Below, in pieces: positions 44,090-56,589 of a DNA stretch of 64,000 bases. The stretch spans positions 88,559,675-88,623,674 of the forward strand of contig NC_080683.1 in NCBI RefSeq assembly GCF_030445035.2, read 5' to 3'. Position 1 is the first letter of the stretch; each line of letters starts with the position of its first letter. The stretch comes from Dasypus novemcinctus (Eukaryota; Chordata; Mammalia; Cingulata; Dasypodidae). Position numbers and translations under genes: made by a program. A model generated the notes under the pieces. That model saw only the letters and a program-made list of their open reading frames with translations. It had not been told where the DNA came from and ran no database searches.

Positions 44090-44101
44090 AATAGAGGGAG
44101 A
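44090..44101 (+). other. ERV-B polypurine tract
   Basis: A purine run with one T (ATAGAGGGAGA) ends directly at the 3' LTR start. Confidence 0.65.
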
Positions 44102-44512
44102 TGTTGAAGCAGGGTAGATTAGGAGAAGGGGGACTCAAGGAGGGGAAGGAGAAAGGAGGTAGAAAAACACACAGAGCTAATTGGCCAAGCAGAGTCTGAG
44201 GCTAGGACATTCTGTTATGATGAAAAGAAAAACAAACACAGCTGACCAACCGAGCAAAGAGTCTGAGGTAGTATGATAAAAATTAGTTTCTCAGAACAAA
44301 ACGAAAGGAGAAAAACACTTGTCAAGCCTATCTGGGAAACAATCTGGGTACAAGGGGAACCACAGGAAGGCGCTGAGCAGAACCCACCTTGTAAGCCCTG
44401 CTCACCCTGCCCTGGAGGTGCCTCTTCCCTTAGAGGTTCCCACAGTGTCTGTGCTGTGCTTAATAAATGCTCTAAATTCACTAGTTAGTTAGATTCTCCG
44501 GTACACCCAACA
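44102..44512 (+). repeat. ERV-B 3' LTR
   Basis: It starts TGTTGAAGCAGGGTAG and ends CACCCAACA. A polyadenylation signal AATAAA is at 44,462-44,467. It holds two copies of a module (44,161-44,220 and 44,221-44,277) centred on AGCAGAGTCTGAGG/GCAAAGAGTCTGAGG, where the 5' LTR has one. Confidence 0.88.
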
Positions 44513-45349
44513 ATGTCATTTCTAATCATTTTTAGTTTTGTTGTTTATACTCATTATTGTCACTTTCTTTTTCACCTTCTCTTGGACCTTGATAGCTGGT
44601 GCTGATAAATTTTGGTTCTCTTTTAGCTTCTCAAACTATTTAATAAGGCTTCCTGACTAATGAAGCACCATCTTTCTGGATTCTTAATGAATGATAACTG
44701 AGGAACTGATTAGTAAATCCTACAATAAGTATAAGTCACAAATAAGCCTCTTAAAGAACACTTAAAGGATACACTTAAAGGACACAGTGTATCCTTACCA
44801 ACATGCTACACATTCTTTTGATTTGATATTTTCCTCTGTGACTTGTTTGGCTCTCCTATGAATTCTTGACATGCTGTCAATATTTCCACTTCCTTTTGAA
44901 CATTTTCTTCTTCAGGGAACAACTTCACAATGGATTACTGAGTTTTGGCTGGAGTAGAGATTCTTATTCTAATTATTTTAGTTAGAGTTATATATAACTA
45001 GAATATAATGTTATAATTATATTTAATTATTCTCTGGACAAGAAGTTCTTTACTGTAGATATAGTTAACAAAACGCCCCTGTAGAATTCAAGGACTAAGG
45101 AATGGGTTCAGCAGTACCACCAGAGGAAACTTCCTTCTGTGTCTCTTTTGGTGTTCCTCTGTGGTCATTCATTAGAAAGCCTAGTTAAATAGATTTATAG
45201 ACTTGGGGGTGTTTTCTCAGCATAGGAGAAAAAAATAAAAAGGCTCAAAATCTGTTTTAACTTTTCTTAGAAGCAAGTACCACAAAGCAGCTATTGAAAA
45301 GGATATAGATTCTTAGTCTTTTCCAAACCATTTAAACATCATATTTTTT
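44513..45349. other. Unassigned AT-rich DNA
   Basis: No gene seen. A short palindromic AT stretch (GTTATATATAAC) lies near 44,986-44,997. Confidence 0.45.
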
Positions 45350-45525
45350 GTATTTATTTATTTTTTTAATGTTACATTAAAAAATATGAGGTCCCCATAT
45401 ACCCTCTACCTCCCTCACCCCACTCCTCCCATAACCACAACCTCCTCCATCATCATGGGACATTCATTGCACTTGGTGAATACATCTCTGAGCCCTGCTG
45501 CACCACATGGTCAATGGTCCATTCA
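45350..45525 (-). mobile_element. Retroposon family R, short 5'-truncated copy
   Basis: It starts with the reversed tail and TAATGTTACATTAAAAAATA, then the C-rich stretch, then CATTGCACTTGGTGAATACA. Only the last 170 bp of the family is present. Confidence 0.8.
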
Positions 45526-45697
45526 ATCCTAAATTACCTGTATTCCTGGACGTTTGTATTTATATAGAGCTTTCTGCAGTTTAGGTCCAGTACGTAGTGT
45601 CTTTTTTGCAATTCACTGATTCTGAGATGAGTTTAAAATGATAAAAATTGGACTGGGCAAAGCATTGCATATTTTAGGTGTTATACATCTTTTAGGC

Positions 45698-45797
45698 TTG
45701 TTAGGTTGACCAACTGTCCTTGCTTTAGCACTTGAAGTCCCTTGTCCTGGGAAGTCTCTCTGTCCCAGGCACACTGGGACAAGCAGCCACCCTAAGT
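45698..45797. mobile_element. Possible palindromic DNA-transposon relic
   Basis: Left edge TTAGGTTGACCAACTGTCC and right edge GGACAAGCAGCCACCCTAA are roughly inverted, with an internal TGTCCTGGGAAGTC / GTCCCAGGC. It resembles a mammalian element that I know from sequence but cannot name safely. Confidence 0.4.
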
Positions 45798-46025
45798 TTG
45801 GCCATATACACTATATAGGCTTTACCAAAATCTTCTCCTTATTTCTAATGAAAGAAAAAAAACCCAACAACACAAAACTCTGTGTTTTCAACTCATATGT
45901 TTTTAATTGGAAATGGCTAAAGAGAGTCATATCATGTTGCAAGGAGCCCAGCCAGGTTTATTCATATGCTTTGTTTCATGTTTCTTTTTCTTACAACCTG
46001 AATTGAATGTAAAAAGTCAACATTT

Positions 46026-46261
46026 TGAGGAGTAGATGTGGCTTAAGCATTTGAGCACCTGCTTCCCACATGGGAGGTCCTGGGTTCTGTCCCTGGTGCC
46101 TCCTAAGAACAAACAAACAAAAAAACAAACAACAAGCAAACAAACGAGGGGGCCAACTCGGGGAAGACTATGTGGTGCAGTGGTTGAGCGCCAACTTCCC
46201 ACATACAAGATCCTGGTTCAATACCTGGTCCCAGTGCCTCAAAAAAAAAAAAAAAAAAAAA
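46026..46261 (+). mobile_element. Dimeric tRNA-derived SINE
   Basis: Two heads are joined by a CAAACAAACAAAC-rich linker: GAGTAGATGTGGCTTAAGCA at about 46,030 and GACTATGTGGTGCAGTGGTT at about 46,166. Each has a B-box-like GGGTTCTGTCC or GGTTCAATACC. It ends in an A run of 27 or so. Flanking AAAAAGTCAACA(T/C)TTT at 46,011-46,025 and 46,262-46,276 is a target duplication with one mismatch. The A run shows little decay. Confidence 0.9.
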
Positions 46262-46276
46262 AAAAAGTCAACACTT

Positions 46277-49054
46277 TCAGCTCAGAAATGAATCCGTTTT
46301 GTTCTACCTTTGGAGCATAAGATCTCTGAATAGAATCCATACCTGTATCAAGAGCATTTTTATCTTTAAGGTCCACTCAGTACTTAGGTATGAGGCTCAC
46401 AATTCAAGATTGTGAGCATCTTTGCATCTGGTACTGTACGACCATACCATTATAAGGGTAGATTCAACTCTTTGCATTTTACAGGAAGATTATTCACATT
46501 TTGGTTTATTTCTCTTACTGAGTATTGACCCACAGCGAGATGAACCTTTTACTCCCTCTATAGGAAGATACTGAAAACTGCATCAGTTTCTATGAAATCT
46601 CATATTATGTAGACAGGGAAAATTGGCAGCAAGTGGCAGGGTCCTAAGGGACTTCTCCCTTGCCCATCTCTGTTTTGTGGTACAATTTAAGGTGGCCAGG
46701 CTCAGGGCCAGCTATGTGGACCTGGGAAAATCATTCTCACACCCATTCTTAACACATCCACAAACTCCAAAGGCTCTTTCCTGCTCTATGGTCCCCAAAT
46801 TAAATCCTTATACTCTAGGAAGCAGAGGGTCCTTTCATTGCTGTTTCTGGGCTGCAAGAATCAAAGAGCAAATGGATGCTTTCCTCTGAGAACTGGCACT
46901 GAACAGAAGGAAGGAAATGACTACTCCAATTCAAGCATGTTTTAATCTCTGGAGAAGTAGGTTCTGGGAGGGGCAAAATTGGCTGAGGAATCACTGGGAA
47001 AGGCGTAAATTTTGTCTCTTATCCCAGCAACAAAGATTCTTCCATTAGAGTGCTGCCCACTCCTTTTACTCTTTAAAAAGGTTTTGGATAATGAACAATC
47101 ACTTTCTAAACTCCCAAGTTCAAAAATCTCAGTGGAGGAGGAAATGGGAGTTAAGTCTCTAAAGGCTGGGTGAATCATTTAAAGACATGCCAGAAATTTC
47201 AAGATTCACACACACCTCATGAATATACCATCTTAATCTAATCTAAAGAATCTGGCACCCAAAACAATCAACAATTTTTACCTTTTCTCTTTGATACTTT
47301 CCAATATCTAAAAATGCTAACTCATATTTTCTACTTCTTTTTAAGCATTCAAAGATACAAATGAATAGTAAATGCAGTTGTACTCCACTTTATAAAAATT
47401 CTGGCCAAGTTTGATCTTTACATAATCTTGAGGCCACAACCAGGCAAATCCAGATGATGGAACATTTTTCAAGTCAGCTGGCTTAGAATGATCAAAATGC
47501 CAATGCCCTGGAATCTAAAATAACAGCAGCAGCAGGTGGTAGGCTGTTCTATAATAAAGAAGATTTAAGAGACAAGCAAATGGGTGTAGAGACTTGCAGC
47601 TCAGTTCTTGGTTGTGGTAATGATATTGTGGTTTGAAGGAGAATGCCATTGTTCTTAGGAGCTACATTCTAAAGTATTTAGAGATACTTTAGATATATAG
47701 ATACTAAATGTATCTCTAGATATATTTAGAAGTATTTGGAAGTGCCTGGATGTCAACAACTTATATAATTTTTTTTTCATAGAGAGATGAGAGAAACAAA
47801 AAGATGCAGAGAGATAAAACAAAGGAGGCAAAATGTTAAGCAAACAAACAATCTCTGACCTAAAGCTCAGGTTGGAATATATCCCCATTACTGGTTGTTC
47901 AAACCTGGCAAAATTCACAAGTTCGCCAACTGGCCTCAGAGTGTAAATCCAACAATTCTGACATGTTCTAAATTTGAATTTTAGCTAACAGAAAGAACTT
48001 TACTCTCTGAAGAGGTGTGCCAGAGCAGAAGGATTTCTTTTTATGGATATCCATCACAGAAATACTCCAAATTTGTTTCTCTCAATTAATTCTTCAATCA
48101 TTTTTATACCCACTTCATTATATTTTTAATTTAATTTGCAAATAAAATGGCATTTGCATTTTCTTGAGTAACTTTGTCCCCCCCATTACCTCCCATTTCC
48201 ATCTCTTGAATCTCAATTATGTTATGTTATGCACCACAATAATTGCATTGTAAAATATCATGAACCATGGTAACAGGAAGGCTATTCATTAAAAAATCCC
48301 CTCATTGTCTATTTCCTCTAAAGTCTTGATTCATAAGTTTGAAAGAAAAATTCCAAGATTATGTGAGCTAGCAGGGAATTTTTACATTTGAATAGGTCAA
48401 ATAGCCCAGGGTACTTAGCATGTTCACATATGATGTGTAGGCAAGTCTTTTGGGGCTTCTTACTTTTAAAGTATCAAAAGTAGTTTGATAGAAATTTGTT
48501 TTTTTAAAGAAAGCCTCAGTCATAAGTTCAACTATACTATTCTTTTGTTCTGCCATTATTTTTGAGCATCTGGCAGTAATGACATGGGTCCTTAAAGAGT
48601 GAATTTCAGCAGCTCTTTGACAAGATGAATAACTTCAAAGTTTTGCCCCAATTCTTTGAGATCTTTGAAAGACTTATCTGTCTGTCCACTACTCACTCTT
48701 TCAATCTACTTGTATTTGAAGTATCAGTATTTTCCCCAGAGCATGCTATAATTCAAGTCACTTCAATGTGAACTGTGATGAAATTTGGGAGAGAGGTGGA
48801 AGAATTAATGTGCCTCCTGCTCTGGAAGGAGATTATGATCCAGCAGGGCACAGAAGACACATAACTCTCATGGTAGGTAGAGTATGGTATATTCCATATG
48901 AGTATTATAAACAAAGGATTATTCTGGCTTCCTTTTTAACTCTGGCAGAATTTAAGTTTCCTTCCTCAAGATTCAAATGTTTTGCCCTCACACTGAGAAT
49001 AGGGCAACCACGTACAATATTGTGGCTAGTGGGGTTACCAACCTTGTGAGTTTC
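46277..49054. other. Long repeat-poor single-copy DNA
   Basis: About 2.8 kb in which I recognise no transposable element, RNA gene or coding exon. Frames of 60-93 codons (for example 46,623-46,889 + and 48,768-49,049 +) lack domains. The segment 48,040-48,600 is AT-rich and free of repeats and could be a conserved non-coding element, which only alignment could show. Confidence 0.5.
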
Positions 49055-49170
49055 ATGAGCCAAAGACAATTACTTATTTAGTTTGTACCTTTAGCATCTA
49101 CAAAGGTGTATCATATATAGTAGGGCCTTGCAAATTATTGTTGCATAAAATGAATGGATGGATGATGCAT
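49055..49170 (+). mobile_element. L2 3' end
   Basis: Order: TTAGCATCTACAAAGGTGTA, then TATATAGTAGGGCCTTGCAA, then AATTATTGTTGCATAAAATG and AATGGATGGATGATG, matching the L2 terminus with its short tandem end. Confidence 0.65.
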
Positions 49171-50000
49171 AGTCATTGCAAAAGCCTGGATGTCTCTAAG
49201 TTCTGCCTCAATTAGACTGATGAAACCTAAGGGTTTTGAAGTCTTTGGTTTCAGTTTTTTTATTGATATTGCTTTATGAATCCAGGGATAAGATTATCGA
49301 GGTAAGGATGTTGAAAAGGAATTTAATTCTCTTGCTTTTACCTTTTACTACTACTTTTTTCGTGAAAAACTGAAAAAAAATTTACCAGAGCTTGTCGTCA
49401 CCATCATGATCTTACCTCCTGTGACTCCTCCAAGTACCTGCTCAATTTCTGGCCTGGTTTTATAGTTTTCTCACCCAATTCCCATAGGGGGCTAAAAAAT
49501 TCAATTCTGGCATCACAGAACTCCTCACTTATCTTTGATAGTTCATAAGGAGATTGTAATCTAGTTACTCATTAATAAGTAGACATAAAGCTTGAGTTCA
49601 AAGGGACGCAGTTCTTTCTAGTGCTATAAGGGATTTTTTGAAGCTTTTTTTCTTTTCTTTTTTTAAATATAAAGAGTTCTAAGCCCATATGGCTACTTGG
49701 ACAAGATGCAGGATGGAGAAGGATAAAGTCACTTTCAAAATACTTGGGTTAATAGTAACATTACTTATGTAATTTAGAGACAGCATAAATTAAATATCAA
49801 GAGATTAAAGCAATTAAATGAATTATAACTTCTGATACTCAGCATAAAGAGGGAATATAAAGAAAATAAGGGAAGCCCACTTTTTCTTTTGAGTAAAGGT
49901 TAGGTAAATGGTAATAAATATATTAACTCCACTGGAGAATTCTGCCTTTTCCTGGTATTACCATTGAGATGATTTGAGGAGCTGGCAATACATGCCAGAG
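49171..50000. other. Unassigned DNA, no gene seen
   Basis: No repeat or gene recognised. Confidence 0.45.
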
Positions 50001-50012
50001 TAGTAGGTATCT

Positions 50013-50416
50013 GGCGGCGGACTTGGCCCAGTGGTTAGGGCGTCCGCCTACACATGGGAGGTCTGCGGCTCAAACCCCGGGCCTCCTTGACCCGTGTGGA
50101 GCTGGCCCACGCACAGTGCTAATGCACGCAAGGAGTGCTGTGCCACGCAGGGGTGTCCCTGCATAGGGGAGCCCCACGCGCAAGGAGTGCGCCCCATAAG
50201 GAGAGCCGCCCAGTGTGAAAGAAAGTGCAGCCTGCCCAGGAATGGCGCCGCACACATGGAGAGCTGACACAGCAAGATGACGCAACAAAAAGAAACACAG
50301 ATTCCAGTGCTGTTGACAACAACAGAAAGCGGTCAGAGAAAACGTAGCAAATAGACACAGAGAACAGACAACTTGTGGGGGGGGAGGGGAAGGGGAGAGA
50401 AATAAATAAAAAAAAT
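50013..50416 (+). mobile_element. DAS-type SINE, full-length
   Basis: The best copy in the window. It begins GCGGCGGACTTGGCCCAGTG (A box), with GGTCTGCGGCTCAAACCCC as the B-box region, then a GC-rich body (GCAAGGAGTGCGCCCCATAA; GAAAGTGCAGCCTGCCC), AAGATGACGCAACAAAAAGA, a G-run and AAATAAATAAAAAAAATA. TAGT(A/G)AGTATCT-type flanks at 50,001-50,012 and 50,417-50,428 differ at one position. The head is tRNA-like (most similar to tRNA-Ala in this family, from memory). This is the main clue to an armadillo source. Several 70-110-codon frames inside it are not genes. Confidence 0.93.
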
Positions 50417-50439
50417 AGTAAGTATCTTACATACCTCAA

Positions 50440-50570
50440 ATCATCCAAGCAGTATAAGTTAAATTCTACTATCCTTAGTTTTCAGGTGATGAAACTGAGT
50501 CTTAGGAGGTTAGATGACTTGTTCTGGCTCACCCAGCTAGGAAGAGACACCTGGAAAACAAAACCTAGAT
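50440..50570 (-). mobile_element. MIR fragment, antisense
   Basis: GATGAAACTGAGTCTTAGGA, then GTTAGATGACTTGTTCTGG, then CACCCAGCTAGGAAGAGACA: reversed MIR order. Confidence 0.7.
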
Positions 50571-50574
50571 CTAT

Positions 50575-51461
50575 CTTACTCCATGAACAAAATATCTATG
50601 CAAACTTAAAAAAATTAATGAAATTGAAGTCTGACATTGACCTCATCAAGGAATTCAGTGGTAGAGTGTTCTTGATGTGTGGTCATGTAGCTTCCATGCA
50701 GCCCTGGGAAGTAGATAAGGTTTGACTTCAGTACTGCCAGCTTTTCCTTTTGATGGTCCTCAATACAGAATTAGGATCACTTTTCTCTCCATCTTCCCTC
50801 AACAGATCTGTCTTCATTCATATCATTATAGCAGATCTAAATACCTGAGTGAACGTAAGGTTTGTTACCTCCCTCACGGAGAATGGCAGTTTTACTTCCC
50901 CCTAATCGATAATAAAATATTGTAGTTATATTATGAGACTCACAGATGTAAGCTGGCAGGAAACAAATATCTTGGGGTGGGGAGAGCTTCCCACTGAATG
51001 TGAAATTCATGGTAATGCATCTTTTGTAAGATTGTCTGCAGAGTAACCTGTGCAATAATTATGCTGAGTAAAAATATCCATTTATTATTCATTCAAGATA
51101 TATTTATTGGGTATCTTAAGTGTGTCAATTACTATGAAAATGTGTAGAGCCATACTCACAAATTGTTAAGAATTTCAAGATAGTGACAGAAGAACATTAG
51201 GCCAGGTATGGAACCCTTTTAATTGTGGCTCTTTGTGATCCAAGGAAAAGAATGAGTTTCCATGAGATAGTTTATCAAAGGAATGAGACCTACACTTGTG
51301 TTGGGGGAAAGATTCTCAGAAGTTGTTTAAAAGATGGAGAGAAATGAACCAGGGATGAAGGGAGGGAAGAGATTTCCTGGCCAAAGAACATCACATCATT
51401 TCATGCTCAGGCACTGGGGAAAGGGACATCCCAGAACTGAAAGGACAGTGTTTTGTAGAAT
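50575..51461. other. Unassigned DNA, no gene seen
   Basis: No repeat or gene recognised. Confidence 0.45.
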
Positions 51462-51472
51462 AAAAGCAGAGG

Positions 51473-52396
51473 CTGCGGTAGGTAGTGGTGCTCCTGAGGG
51501 CTATGGAGACACCCAGGTCCTACGGTCATGGCAGATGGCTCTGGAGTTCAATGCCTTGTCAGTGGGTCCTACTTTGGAATTTGTGTTCCTGAATGTGATG
51601 GAGTTGGGCTCAGATGTGACCTTTCTACACATGCCTCTGCTGTCACTTTTACTGAATCTGTCGTTGGTGCTCGGGTTGGTGTATGCTCAGGAGACTTGAA
51701 TCTCTGGACTGTCCATGTGCCAGCTGGGCCCTGAGCCTCAGCAGTGTTGCAATACCTACTCTCCAGTTCGTTGGACTTACCCAGGTCAGCTAACAGAGAG
51801 GTGAGGATGGTCAACCACCACACCAGGGAACTGAGAGAATCTATAACTGCAAGCAGGAGAATCCCATCCATAAGTCATGTGGGATCTAAGCCCCCTCTCA
51901 GTCTAGAGGTGGAGTGGACATCACCATCCCAGGGTCCTCAGGATGGAGGAATAAATTCTACTATAGAATTATTGTGACTCCAGCAATGGAAAAAACTGTG
52001 TCACTGATGTGGAGACAGTGGCCATGGGAGTTGCTGAGGGCAGGCAGAGGGAAGAAGAAGTGTGGTATAGGGACATTTTTGGGACTTGGAGTTGTCCTGA
52101 ATGATAATTGCAGGGACAAATGCAGGGCATTATATATCCTGCCATAACCCACTGAATGGGCTGGGGGAGAGTGTAAATTACAATGTAAACTATAGTCCAT
52201 GCAGTGCAGCAGTGCTCCAAAATGTATTTACCAAATGCAATGAATGTGCCACACTGAAGAAAGAGGTTGTTTATATGGGAGGAGTGAGGGGGGTGAAGAC
52301 TGGGGTATATGGGACCCTCTTATATTTTTTATGGTAACATTTTGTGTGATCTATGTATCTTTTAAGAAAAAAAAATAATTTTAAAAAAAGGAAAAA
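51473..52396 (+). mobile_element. Retroposon family R, sense, 5'-truncated
   Basis: AAAAGCAGAGG flanks it at 51,462-51,472 and 52,397-52,407. It begins within the family at CTGCGGTAGG and ends with TGGTAACATTTTGTGTGATC plus a long A-rich tail. The stretch CCCACTGAATGGGCTGGGGG is shared with the other copies. The 121-codon frame at 51,334-51,699 overlaps its left end and is repeat-derived. Confidence 0.88.
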
Positions 52397-52407
52397 AAAA
52401 GCAGAGG

Positions 52408-55400
52408 GGTGGGAGATAAAGCAAAAAAAGTAGATAGTGCCTAGACACTGGCTTTATAGGCTTGGGTAGGGATTTAGGTCTTTATCTTAGGGACCATGGG
52501 AATCCATGGAAGAGTTTTAACCAAGGAGCAGGGAGTATCAGGTCTGAATAACAAAGAGACTGGGACTGGACAGAGTGGATGCAGGGTCACCAGTTAGGAG
52601 ACTGTTGGGGTAGTTGGGCCAGAGTCAATGGTGGCTTAGCCTGGGATTGTGGCTGAGGTGGTGGAGAGAAGTGGATGGTTGTGAGAGGTAAGCTCTTTGG
52701 GCAAGCATCTAGAGAAGGAAATTGGGAGAAGTCTTGAGGTTCTGGCTGAACTTGGATAAGCATGACTGAGGCAGGAGATATTTAGAATTAGGGGTTAAGA
52801 TGACATTTTGTTTGGTCTTGGCCTTCTCTTTCCTAGATGGAAAGATGAGACAAATACATTTTTGGAGAATGAGAATTGATGAGAAAATTCCCTTCTACAA
52901 ATCTGTCACGCTTTGGTTGAGAGAGAAATCGGTGGTTTTACTTAGTCCCTTGAGTACTGAGAGCTGTGGGTGATCAAATTGAGACGTTTAAAGTCTCCTG
53001 TAACTCGATAGGGGCTGGGCTGTTCTCAAATTCTGGGTCAGTCTAGGGGGGAAATGAATGGCTACAACAGCTGAAGTGCAGAAATTTTCTGTACTCTCCC
53101 TTACCTCAAAGACAACTGTGCCTTTGCAACTGTTAGTTTTCCTTGAAAAGAGAGCTCAGATACCCCCTGGAAGGCCCACAGACATCTGAAAACTTAAAAG
53201 TGAGTCTTTCTTGCAAACATCCTTTAAATAAAAACTGGCTGCCGAAAACCAGAATAAAACAATACAACCTTGGTATAATCAATTAAAATATCGTAACATA
53301 GTTCTTGGACTGAGAAACAGGGTAAGAACCAACACTGCACAAAATAACACACAGAAGTTCCATTTTTCAGGCCCTTCTTCCTTCTCTCCTCCCCTATGGT
53401 GCTGCTCAGTCTCCTACTTCTCTTCCAATGCTTCTCTTTCCTAGGGATTGAAATCTTCTCGTTTGCCTGCTCAAGGTATCATCTTAAGTTGCTACTTCCC
53501 CCAGAGGAATTTTCACAAGACCACTTCTATCCAATCAGGAAAAATGAGTTTGGAATTGCGGCATTTCAAGCTCTGTGCAAATGCACAGTGCTTCTCAGCA
53601 GTCAGCCAACACTTCACAAAGCTGGTCTCTGATGGGGGCATCAGTATTAGGAACCAGTTGTGTATCAGCCACGTACCAGCCACCTGCCTATTTAATTGAA
53701 ACCCATCCGGTATGAAGTTAGTAATGGTTTTAGAGATTAGGCTTAGTCTTCATGAATTAAATCCATAATGAAATCCTATTTGAGTTTCAAAATCTCTCCT
53801 CCCTCCAATTTACCAAAATTGCTAAAGAGAGCAGCTAATGAGCTATGTGTGACAGTTCAGCATTGTGCCTTTCCTTCATCCCCTTTCATCTGGCCCCCTT
53901 ATTGCAGAGAAATGGCTAGAAGTTAGGTACCAAGGTGAAAAAAGGAGAGGATGGACCAATCGTAATCTGTTGAACTTTGAACCGTTAATGCCTGATATAC
54001 TAGTAGAGCAAATACAAGAGAAACAAGAAGAAGAGCTTACATGAATATTTTCTTTCCTTCCACATAGGTGTAATTTATTCATCTTAGGGTTTTCCGCTTT
54101 GGGATTTGAACCAAAAAAACAAATGGCTTTTTGTCTTTTCTGTGTGATGACTAGAGAAGTGCCTACAAATTTTATAAACTGATTTCCCCTCTCTTAGAAA
54201 ACTTCCTGTCTAGTTTTACCCCACCCATCTTAAATTCATCATCGTATGGATCTGCATAAGGGTAAGTCTCTCATTTGCATTCATTTTTAATATTCATAAA
54301 ACCTCCCAGAAGCAAAAGGAGAGTGGTGCTCATTGATTGGTTGCCTCAAGTTCTAGGACCATAAATAATGAGGTCTCAGTCTCCAGTTCCCGCAAAGACA
54401 CGGTAGATGGCAGTGTGCTACACAGGTTCCTGAATGTCTCAGCATTCCAGGTGGCAACTGACTGGAAACAGATTTCCTCTCTGGGCCTGGATGCTGTCTT
54501 TTTTTTTTTTCCCCAGCCCAGACAAAGGAGAGGTGGACCTAGGAAATAGTTTCTGCACCATAAACTTGGTTTTGTTGAACCAGTAAACTGCAGTTATTTG
54601 AATTATTTTGATACCAGAGATGGTTAAGTGTCCTTCACCCAAGTCTGAAAAATCTCTACTTCAAAATTCTTCAACATGGGGCATAATCTTTCAGTTATAT
54701 GATGTCCTGACCTCCCTGTGCTTCATATTTTATTAATCTCTTAAACAAGATCACCCTAGAAAAACTACAGATAAGCATTCTGAGTATTGTACAAGCACAT
54801 AATAAATTTATAAGGACTTTGTGGTTTGACTTTTCAGCATCATGGCCCAACTAATTTGAGTATCAGTGTATACTCTCAAGGGTCATGTTTAATTAAGAGA
54901 CTGTATTCTTTGGTTATTTTTAAGCAATTTTTATAAAACTATATTTTTGCATAAAATTTCACATGAAAATTTAGTAATCATTCTTCAATAGCCCTGAAAG
55001 TTACATCAGTTAAATATTTTTTATTACAAAAGAGACAGGCAAGATTTTAAAACTGTGGTGACTTCCTTAATAAGCAAACAAATCATTTCTAACAAGGTGG
55101 TCATTATTAAGCACTAGCAACTTGGATAGTCCTAGTGGCAGATATTTTTAAAAGGAGAGTTTCCTTAAAATAGAAATTCCTTGAGGAAAGATATTTTACA
55201 TAAATTATGTATAGAACTAATTTCATGGAGTTTTAATAATGTAAATGGACACACACCCACACTCACACTTTCTCAAACTTACCTGCCTTTCTGGATTTAT
55301 ATTCTTGGAATTGGGGCTGTGCTTTGAGTTCAGGTTTGAAGTGTATGTGGTCTGCCTGTACTTTCTCACTTGGACAAATAGGCTACATCAGATTTATTTT

Positions 55401-56589
55401 TCCTGACTCATTGTCTATTTAGATTTCAGATCTCTGTCTAATTCTGCCATCCCCTGGAAGTTCTATTTTGGGCTTTCCTGGTCTACTCACTTTGCTGGCA
55501 TCCAAGAACCAGTGATGCAAAATCACTGGACCCCCTTGGAGTTGCTGTCATTGGACTGGAGGCCTTCAAACTCCAACATGGTGTTGTTGGCTGAAGGCGA
55601 CTCTCTACAGTCCTTTTGAGGATTGGAAATAAGTGGGGAGCCTTATTTTATCATAAGCGAAAGGGCATGGGCAGTGTCATTCCTTTTTTGATTGTGGAGG
55701 TTGCCTCAGTAATTAGTATGGAACTTCGAAGGTAGTGGACACACAATAGATGCTTGTGTGCATGGCTTGGGGTTGTTGGCTCTTCTGGCAACTTCTGAAG
55801 GAGTTTATTTTGACCTACCACACGACAAAGGCAAAATGCTGCTAAGATGGTGTAATTAGATAACAGTTAATTGAAATGTTTCATAAGAAGTCATCCTTGT
55901 GCTGAGTTCACAGGACTGTGCTAACTCTGCTAATTAGTCCATTATCTTTTCTTATTTTGCATTGAACTATGCTAATAGAGTTTTAAAAAATCTGAAGAGC
56001 TAATATCCAAGTGGACAAGTACTGGCAAGCAAAGATATTTAAAAGTATAGTAGATCCAATGAGCCTCATTTTTATCTTCAGTTAGGAGATAAACTATTGA
56101 TAAAATGAAAAATAAGTGGTAGAAAATGAAGATGATTTCAAGGATTTCCAGATCCCTGGATGAAGTGTGACAAGTTACCAAGACTGTCAAGATATCATTG
56201 ATCCATATTTCCAGAAACTAAAAAGATTGGGTTATCACCTAATTTAATTGAATTTTAATAGGATTAAAATGGATGCATAAAATAGAAAAATTCTAAAATA
56301 CAGTGGTTTAAAAGACAACTAGAGGTAGGCAATGCAGAGATGAAATTGTGACTAGAAGATGCCACCATTCTTGTCTCTTGCCTTTCAGCTCCACCTTTCT
56401 AATGCTGACTTCTAAAGCTAGAGTCATTTTATAGTCCAAATGGCCACTGGCACTCCAGCCATTAAGTCTAAGTTGTAGGTCAGTAGGAGTGTTAGAGGTT
56501 TGCAATAATTAACAAGTTGTAGCTCAGTTTCCCCTGATATGCACTGGGAAAAGGCTAACCCCATCCCCCATAAGCCTACATGTCTAAGG
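52408..56589. other. Long repeat-poor single-copy DNA
   Basis: About 4.2 kb with no transposable element that I recognise. Frames of 60-83 codons (for example 53,448-53,699 + and 54,337-54,549 +) have no domain. The AT-rich segment 54,840-55,200 has many TAAT/ATTA core motifs, the kind found in developmental enhancers, but such motifs are common by chance in AT-rich DNA. Confidence 0.5.

Larger units (their letters stand above)
38027..44512 (+). mobile_element. ERV-B: class I endogenous retrovirus with gag-pol-env remnants
   Basis: Matching LTRs at 38,027-38,387 and 44,102-44,512 flank broken gag, protease, reverse transcriptase and env transmembrane sequences in the expected order. Their motifs are gammaretrovirus-like (class I). 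RNase H, integrase and the env surface subunit are missing, apparently through one deletion near 43,600-43,660. Two LTRs are inserted: an antisense solo LTR at 38,638-39,051 in the leader and an antisense MaLR-like LTR at 40,164-40,630 in gag. Stops and frameshifts occur in every gene, so it cannot produce a virus. No clear target duplication was seen. Confidence 0.9.
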
